Shown piece after piece: positions 42,441-54,746 of a stretch of 64,000 nucleotides of DNA (its first letter is position 1; the number at the start of each line of letters is the position of its first letter). Position numbers and translations under genes: made by a program. The stretch lies in the NCBI GenBank assembly GCA_040954595.2, contig CM082583.2, positions 1,550,001-1,614,000 on the forward strand. Reading direction: 5' to 3'. Under the pieces are notes generated by a model, which saw only the letters and a list, made by a program, of their open reading frames with translations, was not told the origin of the DNA and did no database searches. Source of the stretch: Balanoglossus misakiensis (lineage: Eukaryota > Hemichordata).

Positions 42441-45400
42441 AGTGGCCAGTGTCGTGCCCATTAATTTTGAGTGTTTGGTGGGGTCAACCTTTGCGTCAAC
42501 ATTGATTAACCAGGCCATGCAGAGCTAGTGGCCAGTGTCGTGCCCATTAATTTTGAGTGTTTGGTGGGGTCAACCTTTGCGTCAACATTGATTAACCAGG
42601 CCATGCAGAGCTAGTGGCCAGTGTCGTGCCCATTAATTTTGAGTGTTTGGTGGGGTCAACTTTTGCGTCAACATTGATTAACCAGGCCATGCAGAGCTAG
42701 TGGCCAGTGTCGTGCCCATTAATTTTGAGTGTTTGGTGGGGTCAACCTTTGCGTCAACATTGATTAACCATGCCATGCAGAGCTAGTAGCCAGTGTCGTG
42801 CCCATTAATTTTGAGTGTTTGGTGGGGTCAACCTTTGCGTCAACATTGATTAACCAGGCCATGCAGAGCTAGTGGCCAGTGTCGTGCCCATTAATTTTGA
42901 GTGTTTGGTGGGGTCAACCTTTGCGTCAACATTGATTAACCAGGCCATGCAGAGCTAGTGGCCAGTGTCGTGCCCATTAATTTTGAGTGTTTGGTGGGGT
43001 CAACCTTTGCGTCAACATTGATAAACCAGGCCATGCAGAGCTAGTGGCCAGTGTCGTTCCCATTAATTTTGAGTGTTTGGTGGGGTCAACCCTTGTGTCA
43101 ACCTTGATTAGCCAGGCCAGAGCTTAGTGGCCAGTGTCGCGCCCATTAATTTTGAGTGTTTGGTGGGGTCAACCCTTGCGTCAACCTGGATTAGCCAGGC
43201 CAGAGCTAGTGGCCAGTGTCGTGCCCATCAATTTTGAGTGTTTGGTGGGGTCAACCCTTGCGTCAACATTGATTAGCCAGGCCAGAGCTAGTGGCCAGTG
43301 TCGTGCCCATCAATTTTGAGTGTTTGGTGGGGTCAACCCTTGCGTCAACCTTGATTAGCCAGGCCAGAGCTAGTGGCCAGTGTCGTGCCCATCAATTATG
43401 AGTGTTTGGTGGGGTCAACCCTTGCGTCAACCTTGATTAACCAGGCCAGAGCTTAGTGGCCAGTGTCGTGCCCATCAATTTTGAGTGTTTGGTGGGGTCA
43501 ACCCTTGCGTCAACCTTGATTAGCCAGGCCAGAGCTAGTGGCCAGTGCCGTGCCCATCAATTATGAGTGTTTGGTGGGGTCAACCCTTGCGTCAACATTG
43601 ATTAGCCAGGCCAGAGCTTAGTGGCCAGTGTTGCGCCCATTAATTTTGAGTGTTTGGTGGGGTCAACCCTTGCGTCAACCTTGATTAGCCAGGCCAGAGC
43701 TAGTGGCCAGTGTCGTGCCCATCAATTTTGAGTGTTTGGTGGGGTCAACCTTTGCGTCAACCTTGATTAGCCAGGTCAGAGCTAGTGGCCAGTGTCGTGC
43801 CCATCAATTTTGAGTGTTTGGTGGGGTCAACCCTTGCGTCAACATTGATTAGCCAGGCCAGAGCTAGTGGCCAGTGTCGCGCCCATTAATTTTGAGTGTT
43901 TGGTGGGGTCAACCTTTGCGTCAACATTGATTAACCAGGCCATGCAGAGCTAGTGGCCAGAATCACGCCCATTAATTTTGAGTGTTTGGTGGGGTCAACC
44001 TTTGCGTCAACATTGATTAACCAGGCCATGCAGAGCTAGTGGCCAGTGTCACGCCCATTAATTTTGAGTGTTTGGTGGGGTCAACCTTTGCGTCAACATT
44101 GATTAACCAGGCCATGCAGAGCTAGTGGCCAGTGTCGTGCCCATTAATTTTGAGTGTTTGGTGGGGTCAACCTTTGCGTCAACATTGATTAACCAGGCCA
44201 TGCAGAGCTAGTGGCCAGTGTCGTGCCCATTAATTTTGAGTGTTTGGTGGGGTCAACCTTTGCGTCAACATTGATTAACCAGGCCATGCAGAGCTAGTGG
44301 CCAGTGTCGTGCCCATTAATTTTGAGTGTTTGGTGGGGTCAACCTTTGCGTCAACATTGATAAACCAGGCCATGCAGAGCTAGTGGCCAGTGTCGTTCCC
44401 ATTAATTTTGAGTGTTTGGTGGGGTCAACCTGTGCGTCAACATTGATTAACCAGGCCAGAGCTTAGTGGCCAGTGTCGTGCCCATCAATTTTGAGTGTTT
44501 GGTGGGGTCAACCCTTGTGTCAACCTTGATTAGCCAGGCCAGAGCTTAGTGGCCAGTGTCGCGCCCATTAATTTTGAGTGTTTGGTGGGGTCAACCCTTG
44601 CGTCAACCTGGATTAGCCAGGCCAGAGCTAGTGGCCAGTGTCGTGCCCATCAATTTTGAGTGTTTGGTGGGGTCAACCCTTGCGTCAACATTGATTAGCC
44701 AGGCCAGAGCTAGTGGCCAGTGTCGTGCCCATCAATTTTGAGTGTTTGGTGGGGTCAACCCTTGCGTCAACCTTGATTAGCCAGGCCAGAGCTAGTGGCC
44801 AGTGTCGTGCCCATCAATTATGAGTGTTTGGTGGGGTCAACCCTTGCGTCAACCTTGATTAGCCAGGCCAGAGCTTAGTGGCCAGTGTCGTGCCCATCAA
44901 TTTTGAGTGTTTGGTGGGGTCAACCCTTGCGTCAACCTTGATTAGCCAGGCCAGAGCTAGTGGCCAGTGTCGTGCCCATCAATTATGAGTGTTTGGTGGG
45001 GTCAACCCTTGCGTCAACATTGATTAGCCAGGCCAGAGCTTAGTGGCCAGTGTTGCGCCCATTAATTTTGAGTGTTTGGTGGGGTCAACCTTTGCGTCAA
45101 CCTTGATTAGCCAGGCCAGAGCTAGTGGCCAGTGTCGTGCCCATCAATTTTGAGTGTTTGGTGGGGTCAACCCTTGCGTCAACCTTGATTAGCCAGGCCA
45201 GAGCTAGTGGCCAGTGTCGCGCCCATTAATTTTGAGTGTTTGGTGGGGTCAACCTTTGCGTCAACATTGATTAACCAGGCCATGCAGAGCTAGTGGCCAG
45301 TGTCGCGCCCATTAATTTTGAGTGTTTGGTGGGGTCAACCTTTGCGTCAACATTGATTAACCAGGCCATGCAGAGCTAGTGGCCAGTGTCGTGCCCATTA

Positions 45401-47574
45401 ATTTTGAGTGTTTGGTGGGGTCAACCTTTGCGTCAACATTGATTAACCATGCCATGCAGAGCTAGTGGCCAGTGTCGTGCCCATTAATTTTGAGTGTTTG
45501 GTGGGGTCAACCTTTGCGTCAACATTGATTAACCATGCCATGCAGAGCTAGTGGCCAGTGTCGTGCCCATTAATTTTGAGTGTTTGGTGGGGTCAACCTT
45601 TGCGTCAACATTGATTAACCATGCCATGCAGAGCTAGTGGCCAGTGTCGTGCCCATAAATTTTGAGTGTTTGGTGGGGTCAACCTTTGCGTCAACATTGA
45701 TAAACCAGGCCATGCAGAGCTAGTGGCCAGTGTCGTTCCCATTAATTTTGAGTGTTTGGTGGGGTCAACCTTTGCGTCAACATTGATTAACCAGGCCAGA
45801 GCTTAGTGGCCAGTGTCGTGCCCATCAATTTTGAGTGTTTGGTGGGGTCAACCCTTGTGTCAACCTTGATTAGCCAGGCCAGAGCTTAGTGGCCAGTGTC
45901 GCGCCCATTAATTTTGAGTGTTTGGTGGGGTCAACCCTTGCGTCAACCTGGATTAGCCAGGCCAGAGCTAGTGGCCAGTGTCGTGCCCATCAATTTTGAG
46001 TGTTTGGTGGGGTCAACCCTTGCGTCAACATTGATTAGCCAGACCAGAGCTAGTGGCCAGTGTCGTGCCCATCAATTTTGAGTGTTTGGTGGGGTCAACC
46101 CTTGCGTCAACCTTGATTAGCCAGGCCAGAGCTAGTGGCCAGTGTCGTGCCCATCAATTATGAGTGTTTGGTGGGGTCAACCCTTGCGTCAACCTTGATT
46201 AGCCAGGCCAGAGCTTAGTGGCCAGTGTCGTGCCCATCAATTTTGAGTGTTTGGTGGGGTCAACCCTTGCGTCAACCTTGATTAGCCAGGCCAGAGCTAG
46301 TGGCCAGTGTCGTGCCCATCAATTATGAGTGTTTGGTGGGGTCAACCCTTGCGTCAACATTGATTAGCCAGGCCAGAGCTTAGTGGCCAGTGTTGCGCCC
46401 ATTAATTTTGAGTGTTTGGTGGGGTCAACCCTTGCGTCAACCTTGATTAGCCAGGCCAGAGCTAGTGGCCAGTGTCGTGCCCATCAATTTTGAGTGTTTG
46501 GTGGGGTCAACCTTTGCGTCAACCTTGATTAGCCAGGCCAGAGCTAGTGGCCAGTGTCGTGCCCATCAATTTTGAGTGTTTGGTGGGGTCAACCCTTGCG
46601 TCAACATTGATTAGCCAGGCCAGAGCTAGTGGCCAGTGTCGCGCCCATTAATTTTGAGTGTTTGGTGGGGTCAACCTTTGCGTCAACCTTGATTAGCCAG
46701 GCCATGCAGAGCTAGGGGCCAGTGGCGTGCCCATCAATTTTGAGTGTTTGGTGGGGTCAACCTTTGCGTCAACCTTGATTAGCCAGGCCATGCAGAGCTA
46801 GTGGCCAGTGTCGTGCCCATCAATTTTGAGTGTTTGGTGGGGTCAACCTTTGCGTCAACCTTGATTAGCCAGGCCATGCAGAGCTAGTGGCCAGTGTCGT
46901 GCCCATCAATTTTGAGTGTTTGGTGGGGTCAACCTTTGCGTCAACCTTGATTAGCCAGGCCATGCAGAGCTAGTGGCCAGTGTCGTGCCCATCAATTTTG
47001 AGTGTTTGGTGGGGTCAACCTTTGCGTCAACCTTGATTAGCCAGGCCATGCAGAGCTAGTGGCCAGTGTCGTGCCCATCAATTTTGAGTGTTTGGTGGGG
47101 TCAACCTTTGCGTCAACCTTGATTACCCAGGCCATGCAGAGCTAGTGGCCAGTGTCGTGCCCATCACTTTTGAGTGTTTGGTGGGGTCAACCTTTGCGTC
47201 AACATTGATTAACCAGACCATGCAGAGCTAGTGGCCAGTGTCGTGCCCATCAATTTTGAGTGTTTGGTGGGGTCAACCTTTGCGTCAACATTGATTAACC
47301 AGGCCATGCAGAGCTAGTGGCCAGTGTCGTGCCCATCAATTTTGAGTGTTTGGTGGGGTCAACCTTTGCGTCAACATTGATTAACCAGGCCATGCAGAGC
47401 TAGTGGCCAGTGTCGTGCCCATCAATTTTGAGTGTTTGGTGGGGTCAACCTTTGCGTCAACATTGATTAACCAGGCCATGCAGAGCTAGTGGCCAGTGTC
47501 GTGCCCATTAATTTTGAGTGTTTGGTAGGGTCAACCTTTGCGTCAACATTGATTAACCAGGCCATGCAGAGCTA
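42441..47574 (+). repeat. 5.1 kb satellite of 82-86 bp units with higher-order repeat
   Basis: About sixty tandem units contain GTGGCCAGTGTCGTGCCCAT, TTTGGTGGGGTCAACC and GCGTCAAC. Two main forms alternate in blocks: an 86-bp form with GGCCATGCAGAGCTA and an 82-83-bp form with GGCCAGAGCTA or GAGCTTA. An identical multi-unit pattern recurs at 43134, 44556 and 45896 (1422 and 1340 bp apart, differing by one 82-bp unit), so three higher-order blocks are present. Identical 61-codon frames within it are shadows. ACATGTA words stand at both borders. Confidence 0.95.
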
Positions 47575-48150
47575 CATGTATGTTGCACACATCTCCAATT
47601 GGTACATTGGGCCTATCATACTGTACATGTACAACTAGGAAAATGTACTTCATCATATTTCCATAGTCAGCAGCTTCAAGAACATGTTGCCTTCTCTATA
47701 TGAATGTTTAGACTAAAAAGAAGTATAAGAAGAATAAAGTTGTCCAATTATTGTTGGCAGGGGGTGGGGATGTGTGCTCCCATACAAATGTATATGGGTA
47801 TGTACTCTTTAAGAAAAACGTTCATATGCAAGAGAAAATGGTAAATGACAAAGAAAATTTGACTGGTATTACAATAGGTCGGGTTTTTGGCATTTACACA
47901 TATTGATGTTATCAACCGGGAAGCACACTACGTGCTGAAAATAATTGGAGACCTCTCGCCCGGGGTGTCGGCCAGTGGCCACATACATTTCCAGTCCTAA
48001 ACCTTGCATCAGTTCTGTGGTGCGGATTAAGAAATAAGATTGGCGCTACAATATGCCCACTTAGTTTGAAATGGATTCTGCATATATACATGTAAACACA
48101 TTGAAAATGAGATATTACACATATAATCATGGGACAAGAAGGGCAAAAAT
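47575..48150. other. Unique-looking AT-rich DNA
   Basis: No coding sequence, RNA gene or clear repeat is seen here. It begins directly at the satellite end. Confidence 0.4.
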
Positions 48151-48154
48151 TAAA

Positions 48155-48840
48155 TTATCCAGCAGGTGTTCGAATTATGCAAATTAGAACAGTTGTCTAA
48201 TATTGCCATGTCAACCACGTTGAAATTGTTTTAGGTACCCATATTAATTAAAACCGTGAAAATGCGATATTACACACCATATAAGACAAACCAGGGAAAT
48301 TTACATGTTAGAGAAGTTTGTCGGCCATTTTGGATTATGCAAATTAGAACAGTTGTCTAATATTGCCATGTCAACCACGCTGAAATTGTTTTAGTTACCC
48401 ATATTGATGAAAACCCTGCAAATGCGATTTTAGGCACCATATAAGACAAAACAGGGAAATTTACATTTAAGAAGAGTTTGGTGGCCATTTTGGATTATGC
48501 AAATTAGAACAGCTGTCTAATATTGCCATGTCAACGACGTTGAAATTGTTTTAGGTACCCATATTGATGAAAACCCTGCAAATGCGATATTACACACTAT
48601 TAAAGACAACCATAGTAAATTTACATGTTAGAGAAGTTTGTCGGCCATTCTAGATTATGCAAATTAGAACAGCTGTCTAACATTGCAATGTCAACCACGT
48701 TGAAATTGTTTTAGGTACCCATATTGATGAAAACCCTTCAAATGCGATACTACACACTATTTAAGACGACCCTAGGAAATTTACATGTTAGTGGAGTTTG
48801 GCGGCCATTTTGAACTATGCAAATGAGAAGAGTTGAACAA
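48155..48840 (+). repeat. Five ~160-bp tandem repeats
   Basis: The word ATTATGCAAATTAGAACAG recurs near 48172, 48332, 48492 and 48653, with a diverged version near 48812. Other shared words are ATTGCCATGTCAACCACG and CCCATATTGATGAAAACC. The last copy is the most diverged. Non-coding. Confidence 0.88.
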
Positions 48841-48886
48841 AAAATGCCATATTTGCAATGCTGTTGTCTTGTTTTGGCTGCCTATG

Positions 48887-49307
48887 TTAAGGATGTACGT
48901 TCAGTAAAATTGAAAGTATTGTCATTTTTTTTAATTGTGGATTTTTGGATTCTCCTTTGTATGTATAATGAAAATCCGTAATAAAATATATGGGTCACCG
49001 CGCTTGTTTTTGAAATACAGAGCCATGAATTTAGTCGATAATAGAAGAAAACTGCTGACTCAGCATTTTTCACCAATGGTTTGTCTATGGGCAAAATTTT
49101 TGACGCAATTTATCTCAAAATAGAGCGCGGTGACCCCTATATTTTATTTGACCAATGAATTTATATTTGCTGGACTGAGCTATGTGTAAAATTTCGTGAA
49201 AATGACAATAGTAGAAGTTTGTTTTCTAGCAATTTTCAATGTAATCCTATGGGAAAAAGACCGGGCGCGCACTGCTTCCGGTTTATGTTCTGCGCGTACA
49301 TCCTTAA
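48887..49307. mobile_element. TTAA-flanked MITE with GGATGTACG ends
   Basis: TTAA|GGATGTACG at 48887 is mirrored by CGTACATCC|TTAA ending at 49307. The 421-bp element is non-coding, with a CGCGC patch near its right end. TTAA flanks fit piggyBac- or Kolobok-derived elements. Its end sequence differs from the TTAA element at 34754, so it is a separate family. Confidence 0.7.
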
Positions 49308-49644
49308 GGCTTGAAAATGAAAGCTTATTCACCATTTTGGCACAAACAGTGGCGAGAAGGTGTTCCAATGTAACTTAGAAGAGTTGCCATATTTGCAATA
49401 CAGTTATATTGTTTAAGGTATGAATGCAAATCCTGAATATTAGATTTATAACAATTTCATTGGAAAGAACATTTGTAGGTTCATCATTGACCCCATAGGA
49501 CTGTCAACTCGACTACAGACAGTATCGATGAACACAAGACATGATCCCAATTTGCAAGCTGAGTTGAAACTGACTGCTGCAGTAACTTTAGCTCTGGGAA
49601 TGTCTTGTGTGATTTAAAGCAATTGATGACCAAATTTAACACAG

Positions 49645-50445
49645 TTTCTCTGAGGTAACCACTTAGCTTTCGTGACTGGTTGTTTAAGAATCCAAAAAAA
49701 CATGAATTCTACCCAATGAATTCAACCCTTAGAATTTCACAACTGTAACAGAGTTTGCAGTCATGCACAAAAGTGTGTATCATACACATAAGAAATTTCT
49801 CACATGTATTTTTATGATGGCAATGCATTTGACTGTAAACAAACATTGACATCAGTCAGTAGCGCTATTTTGTCAGTGAAATGGCTTCATCATCATCCCT
49901 CCAACCAAAGTTGAAACTGAGTTGCAAATATTGCACAGCTTGAAATCATAAAATGTTGCAAAATTGAACCAACAGTTCGGTCAATGATCAAGTTCTTACA
50001 GCTATTATTAGAACCAGACAATCTCAGCGAACAAGAGACATGGGCCTTATTTGCAAGTCGTGTTAGAACTGCCTTTGCCTGCCCACGGACGCCCCAGTTT
50101 CAGCAAAAATTATTGCATTAAAATGTGAGTATGGAGAACTATGCTCTGTGTTCCTTTTGTTAGCTTACATAGCTGTTGTCATTCTAGTTTTTCCTCTGTC
50201 CTGTGAACAGAGTTTCAGTTGCGAAAACCGACAGTTCTCAAAGTACAAAAGTACACCTAAATTGCCTCGGTGATGAGCATGCAGAATTTATCTGATGCTT
50301 TTTACTGGCAGAAGGACCCCACCAGTTGCAGATTGTCAATTCAGGGAATTTACGCTTTGCGTTCAAATATAAATAATTAAAACCTGTTTAATTTTTCTAT
50401 ATGTTCTTTAGTGATGATTCAAAAGTATTATGACTGCTAGTGTGA
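49645..50445 (+). repeat. ~800-bp inverted repeat, left arm
   Basis: It matches 56535-57340 in reverse over its whole length. Shared words include CATCATCATCCCTCCAACCA, GTCCTTCTGCCAGT-type and TTTGCGTTCAAATATAAATA. The arms are clearly diverged with small indels, so the duplication is old. Non-coding. Confidence 0.8.
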
Positions 50446-51712
50446 TTAATATTCTATTTTCAAAATGTGTTTCTCTTAATGATTATGAATACATCAAAAT
50501 TTATGCTTTAAAATTAAATCATTTTACCTGAAATATTGCAAATATTTGGAGGGTTGCATTTAATTTGAAGTTCTCAATCAAAGTTTTAGGCATAAAAAAG
50601 GTGCTACACCCCCGAAAAATTGGTAGCTATGAATTCAATTTAAAGAGTGTTGTAATGTCTGTTTTGCAACAGGGTGCCAGTTCAACAAAGCGCATGAGGA
50701 TAGTAAATCACCTTTGTGAATTTTGTGCACCACAGTAAGAATTCCCTAGAAACTGCAAACTAAATTGCAAAGCAATCAGACAAAAATGGCAGTAATTGCC
50801 AAAAAAAAAAAAAAAAAACAATATTGTCACTTCCATCACTGGGTTTGTTAAATTGTCATAAAATCACACCTAAGAACATGCAAACCAAATTTTAAAAAAA
50901 ATGTGGGTAGAGGTTTCTGAGTATATGACAACCAAAATCACCCCAAAATATACTTCAAAAATGAAAAATAAAATCTGTATAAAGTCTCAATAACATAAAT
51001 ACACACCAATTTCTAAAGCAATCTGACCAGTACCTTCTTGAGTTTCTGAGTTTAGAACAATTTCACATTGGTCCCAATGGTATATTGACATATACAAAAT
51101 TGGACCTAAAGAGTAAAACACATTTCAAAGATTTTACAATTAAAGCCTCACAAGCTGCCAAATTTTACACATCTTTTTCCACAATAACATTTTTCAAATC
51201 ATCCACCTATCCTTTAAAATCAGCACCATTGAGCCATATTACTTGAATTTGCATGGGGTTTGTCATCTCTCTGCGATGTGTACCCTCCATATGGAGGCTG
51301 ATTAAAACAGGTGTGGCGCTCGTTTAATATCTGACTTCTTTAAATTGCAACATACAGGCACATTCATTAGTCAATAAAATGTTCATGTATACCTATCAGT
51401 CAGTTTGTTTAGATGAACAAATCTAAGATGGAAAGTAATATCATGAAAATACTGAAAGATTGGAAACTCTGAGTTTGAGTCTAAGGATAACAAGGGAACC
51501 TCTCTACTATTTGACGCACCAAAGCTATGAAAAACTTCCTTCTTTCCCTCAAATATTTTTTATGAATATGTTCTACTCCGTGATTAAAATTTCCCTTTTA
51601 CCAAATGTACATATGTAAGAGACGAGATTTTTTCAGCAAAATTTCAAATGGCCTAGGGTGACTTTTTACCTACTTACCCATATTGGGTAGCATGAAACAC
51701 AGAATGGCATAC
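50446..51712. repeat. AT-rich DNA with diverged ~120-bp modules
   Basis: Between ~50750 and 51200 several modules of the form CAAAxxAAATTxxAAAGCAAT are seen, each followed by AGT.xxTCTGAG-like words. Similar modules occur at 21190-21480 and 55080-55690. A poly-A run lies at 50800-50818. No gene is visible. Confidence 0.45.
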
Positions 51713-52904
51713 CAGTGGGTTAGAGATACAGCGTTTTATATTAACATGAATTAACATGAAACTAAAAATTTGATGGTTTACTTAGGACTGCCTTGATCCA
51801 TGGTAACCTCATTAAATATGTACATATCTAATTCTAGGCTATCCATTTGCGGTAGAAACCTGGACATGGACAACTTTGGGGTCAAAATCTTTTGACAAAA
51901 TGTTGGGTGATCTTGGGTAAACTTTGACCTACATTCCTATATCTTGGCATCCGGCACAGATACATCCTTGACACTTGGAGTGATGGAACTGCATAATGGA
52001 GTATTATGTCTCAGCTAGTCACAGTGCTTTTGCTGTGTTTTATGTCTTTTATTCAGCCAAATTAGATGTTTTTCATTACACATTGGCTGTGTTTGCCAGT
52101 ACTTTTTAGCTGGTCACACTGCCTTAACACAATGTATTCTCAAAATACTCTGCAATCTTTATGAAGCATATACAGCAGACAAAGTTGTGGTAAGACTAAA
52201 CTTGCCCTTCTTTGTGATTAAAGCATGACCGGCCTGTCTTAGGTGGCCCCTACCTAGGGGCTTTACCCGTCATTGGCTCACAGTCTGAGAAATCAGCTCT
52301 GCAGGGAAGTTAACGATGTAACCCACCATTAAAGCTTGGATTTCCGCTTTTTGTATTTGATGCCTGGCTGAGGCCTTCTTAGGATCTACCCAACGCTGAG
52401 TAGGCTATCCCGTCATTGGCACACAGTCTCAGGGAGGGAGTCAAAAGTTCAGTATACCATCAAAGCCTTTATATTGTCCATTCTTTTTAAGAGAAGGCTG
52501 GCTGCTGTAGAAAAATGTTGATCTCAAATTTATCATGTCCAAAAAGCCAGACTTCCAGCCCTATTGGTTAGGCTGGCATTAGGTAAGTACATAATTAATG
52601 AGGCAAGACATAATACTCAATCAAATAGTTCCATCACTCCAAGTGTCAAGGTTGTATCTGCTCCGGATGCTAAAATATAGGAATGTAGGTCAAAGTTTAC
52701 CCAAGATCACACAAATGTTTGTCAAAAGATTTTGACCCCGAAGTTGTCCATGTCCAGGTTTCTACTTCAGCTGAATAGCCTAGAATTAGATATGCACATA
52801 TTTAACGAGGTTACCATTGCTCAGGGGGGTCTTAAATTAACCATCAAATTTTAGTTTCATATTAATGCATATTAATATAAAACACTGTATCTCTAACCCT
52901 ACAG
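51713..52904. mobile_element. Inverted-repeat element, arms ~300 bp
   Basis: The left arm, 51713-52016 (GGGTTAGAGATACAGCGTTT ... GACACTTGGAGTGATGGAAC), is mirrored by the right arm, 52607-52904 (GTTCCATCACTCCAAGTGTC ... CTGTATCTCTAACCC). The arms are diverged members of the same broad family as the DR1-bearing repeats (GACCTAC, TCTAATTCTAGGCTA words). The ~590-bp centre has an internal duplication with CCCGTCATTGGC at ~52268 and ~52411. No gene. Confidence 0.72.
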
Positions 52905-53515
52905 GTAAGCCTAGAATTAGGTACATGTACATGCGTAAGTTTTTGACAAGACAGTTAAGCTGTAATATATGTACATGAACCTTGACAATTGACTTAAAAT
53001 AACATAAAGGCAGAACTGATACTGATTGGAGATAGATATTACTAATGACAGTGATGTTAATTACACCAGGAATGTTTGTCTTAGTATACGGTAGCTAACC
53101 GACTGCTTGAGGTTAAGTAATGAAAGTGCCCACTTGCGATTCACCTTCAAATAGCTACTTAGTCTTTGGTACATGTACATTGTTTTTCCAATGATTAGAC
53201 AAAGGATATACATACGTGTAATTAAGGTTGGGTAGCATTTTCAATGTAATAAGCCCTGCCTTCACTATAATCTTACACCAAATCAACACTGTTCAGTAAT
53301 GTGATAGGCTTCAAAGCGACGCTAGTTACATCATAATTCCCAGCAAGGGGTATTAGTTTATTGGGCAAGTGGCATGAGTGAGGCCAGACATTAGTTTTGG
53401 AAGCAAAGCGGACAGAACACTGCCGGGCATAGACTAGGTAGTTCTGAATAGTCATGTTTCATAAGTCAGGTCCATGACATATGTACCGACATCTGTGATT
53501 GGTCCATCTGGTAAT
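52905..53515. other. Unassigned sequence, no supported gene
   Basis: ACATGTACAT words are frequent. No coding frame, repeat or RNA gene is recognised. Confidence 0.35.
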
Positions 53516-54746
53516 CTTAGGTCCACTTGAGGCACGGTGATTGGAGGGACCTTATGTGTTAGGTCTTATTATTATGTATTATTCACTAGACCTTGTAGGT
53601 TAGGTCTTATTACTATGTATTATTCACTTTACAGCTCCCTGATTGGTTAATGTGTAGGTCTCCAATTTTCACTGCCTCGTTATGCAAAGTCTTTTGTACT
53701 TTCTGAATACAGTTGTCGTATTCTGTCTGGCATGCTGCCTGCGCGTTGTCGAAGCTCGATCCCAGTGTATAAAGAAAGGCACTCATATAATGATTGGATT
53801 TAACCTTTCCTTCACTATTCATGGCATTTTTTTGTGATACTGTGAACTAGATACTCAAAATAAAAATTGCCAGGAGAATTTTTTTTATTTTATTTCCAGT
53901 GGCGGTTTGTTGAAATGGGCTAGTGTTTTGTTACGTAATGCTTTTCAGCGCATCACTTCGTGTAACACCTGGCTGAATACGAAGTGTGTGCTATTCATTC
54001 GAGCAAACCAAAAATATCTTACAATAGAACTGTTTAGAATAGCATTGCATTTCATTAGTTGCTTTACAGGTATGATTACTTTTATTGTACTTCTTTCACG
54101 AAGCTGCACCGTCATAGTTCCATTTTTATGAAAACAATATACGAATGTATAAACGGACAACGTACTCCTTTTCACAACATCTACGTCAAAACAAATTTAC
54201 TTTAAAATAGTAAAACAACAATAATAATATTGATGATGAGAAGTAGGAGGGTGATTTAAGAAAATATACAACTGTTAGCAAAAATGCTTAGATGTGTTAA
54301 TCAGATTTTCAAAGTCCATCTAAAAATCATTTAATCTTTCCAGGGTGCGGTTTATGATGGAGATAGTATCAGTCAGGCTATTTCTCAGAAAATTAATGAA
54401 TGATCTGCGGACATCCCGAATAATGTGTTACCACAACGCTAGCCAGGAAGCACATGGGACATTTCACAATGAGGCAGTGAACACTGGGAGACCAGACTGA
54501 CACGTTAACCAATCAGGGAGCTGTATGGTGAATAAATACATATTAATATGACCTAACCTACAAGGTCCTGTATTATGAGGCAGTGAACACATGGGGGACC
54601 AGACTGACACGTTAACCAATCAGGGAGCTGTAAAGCGAAAAATGCATAGTAATAAGACCTAACCTACAAGGTCTAGTGAATAATACATAATAATAAGACC
54701 TAACCTACAAGGTCCCTCCAATCAGCGTGCCGCAAGTGGACCTAAG
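53516..54746. mobile_element. Inverted-repeat element with duplicated subterminal blocks
   Basis: The ends CTTAGGTCCACTTGAGGCAC and GTGCCGCAAGTGGACCTAAG pair. Next, the blocks AGGTTAGGTCTTATTACTATG and CAGCTCCCTGATTGGTTAA appear once on the left and, inverted, twice on the right (near 54510-54560 and 54600-54660). The ~740-bp centre has a 69-codon minus frame (53822-53613) with no recognisable domain. Probably a non-autonomous DNA element whose right end was duplicated. Confidence 0.7.

Noticed and set aside
43134-43319. Three identical 61-residue proteins (43134, 44556, 45896)
   Set aside because: They are the same satellite block translated. Unit lengths of 82-86 are not multiples of three and frames break within two units.
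42441-47574. CRISPR array
   Set aside because: Units of 82-86 bp are continuous with no unique spacers, and the window is animal DNA. It is a satellite.
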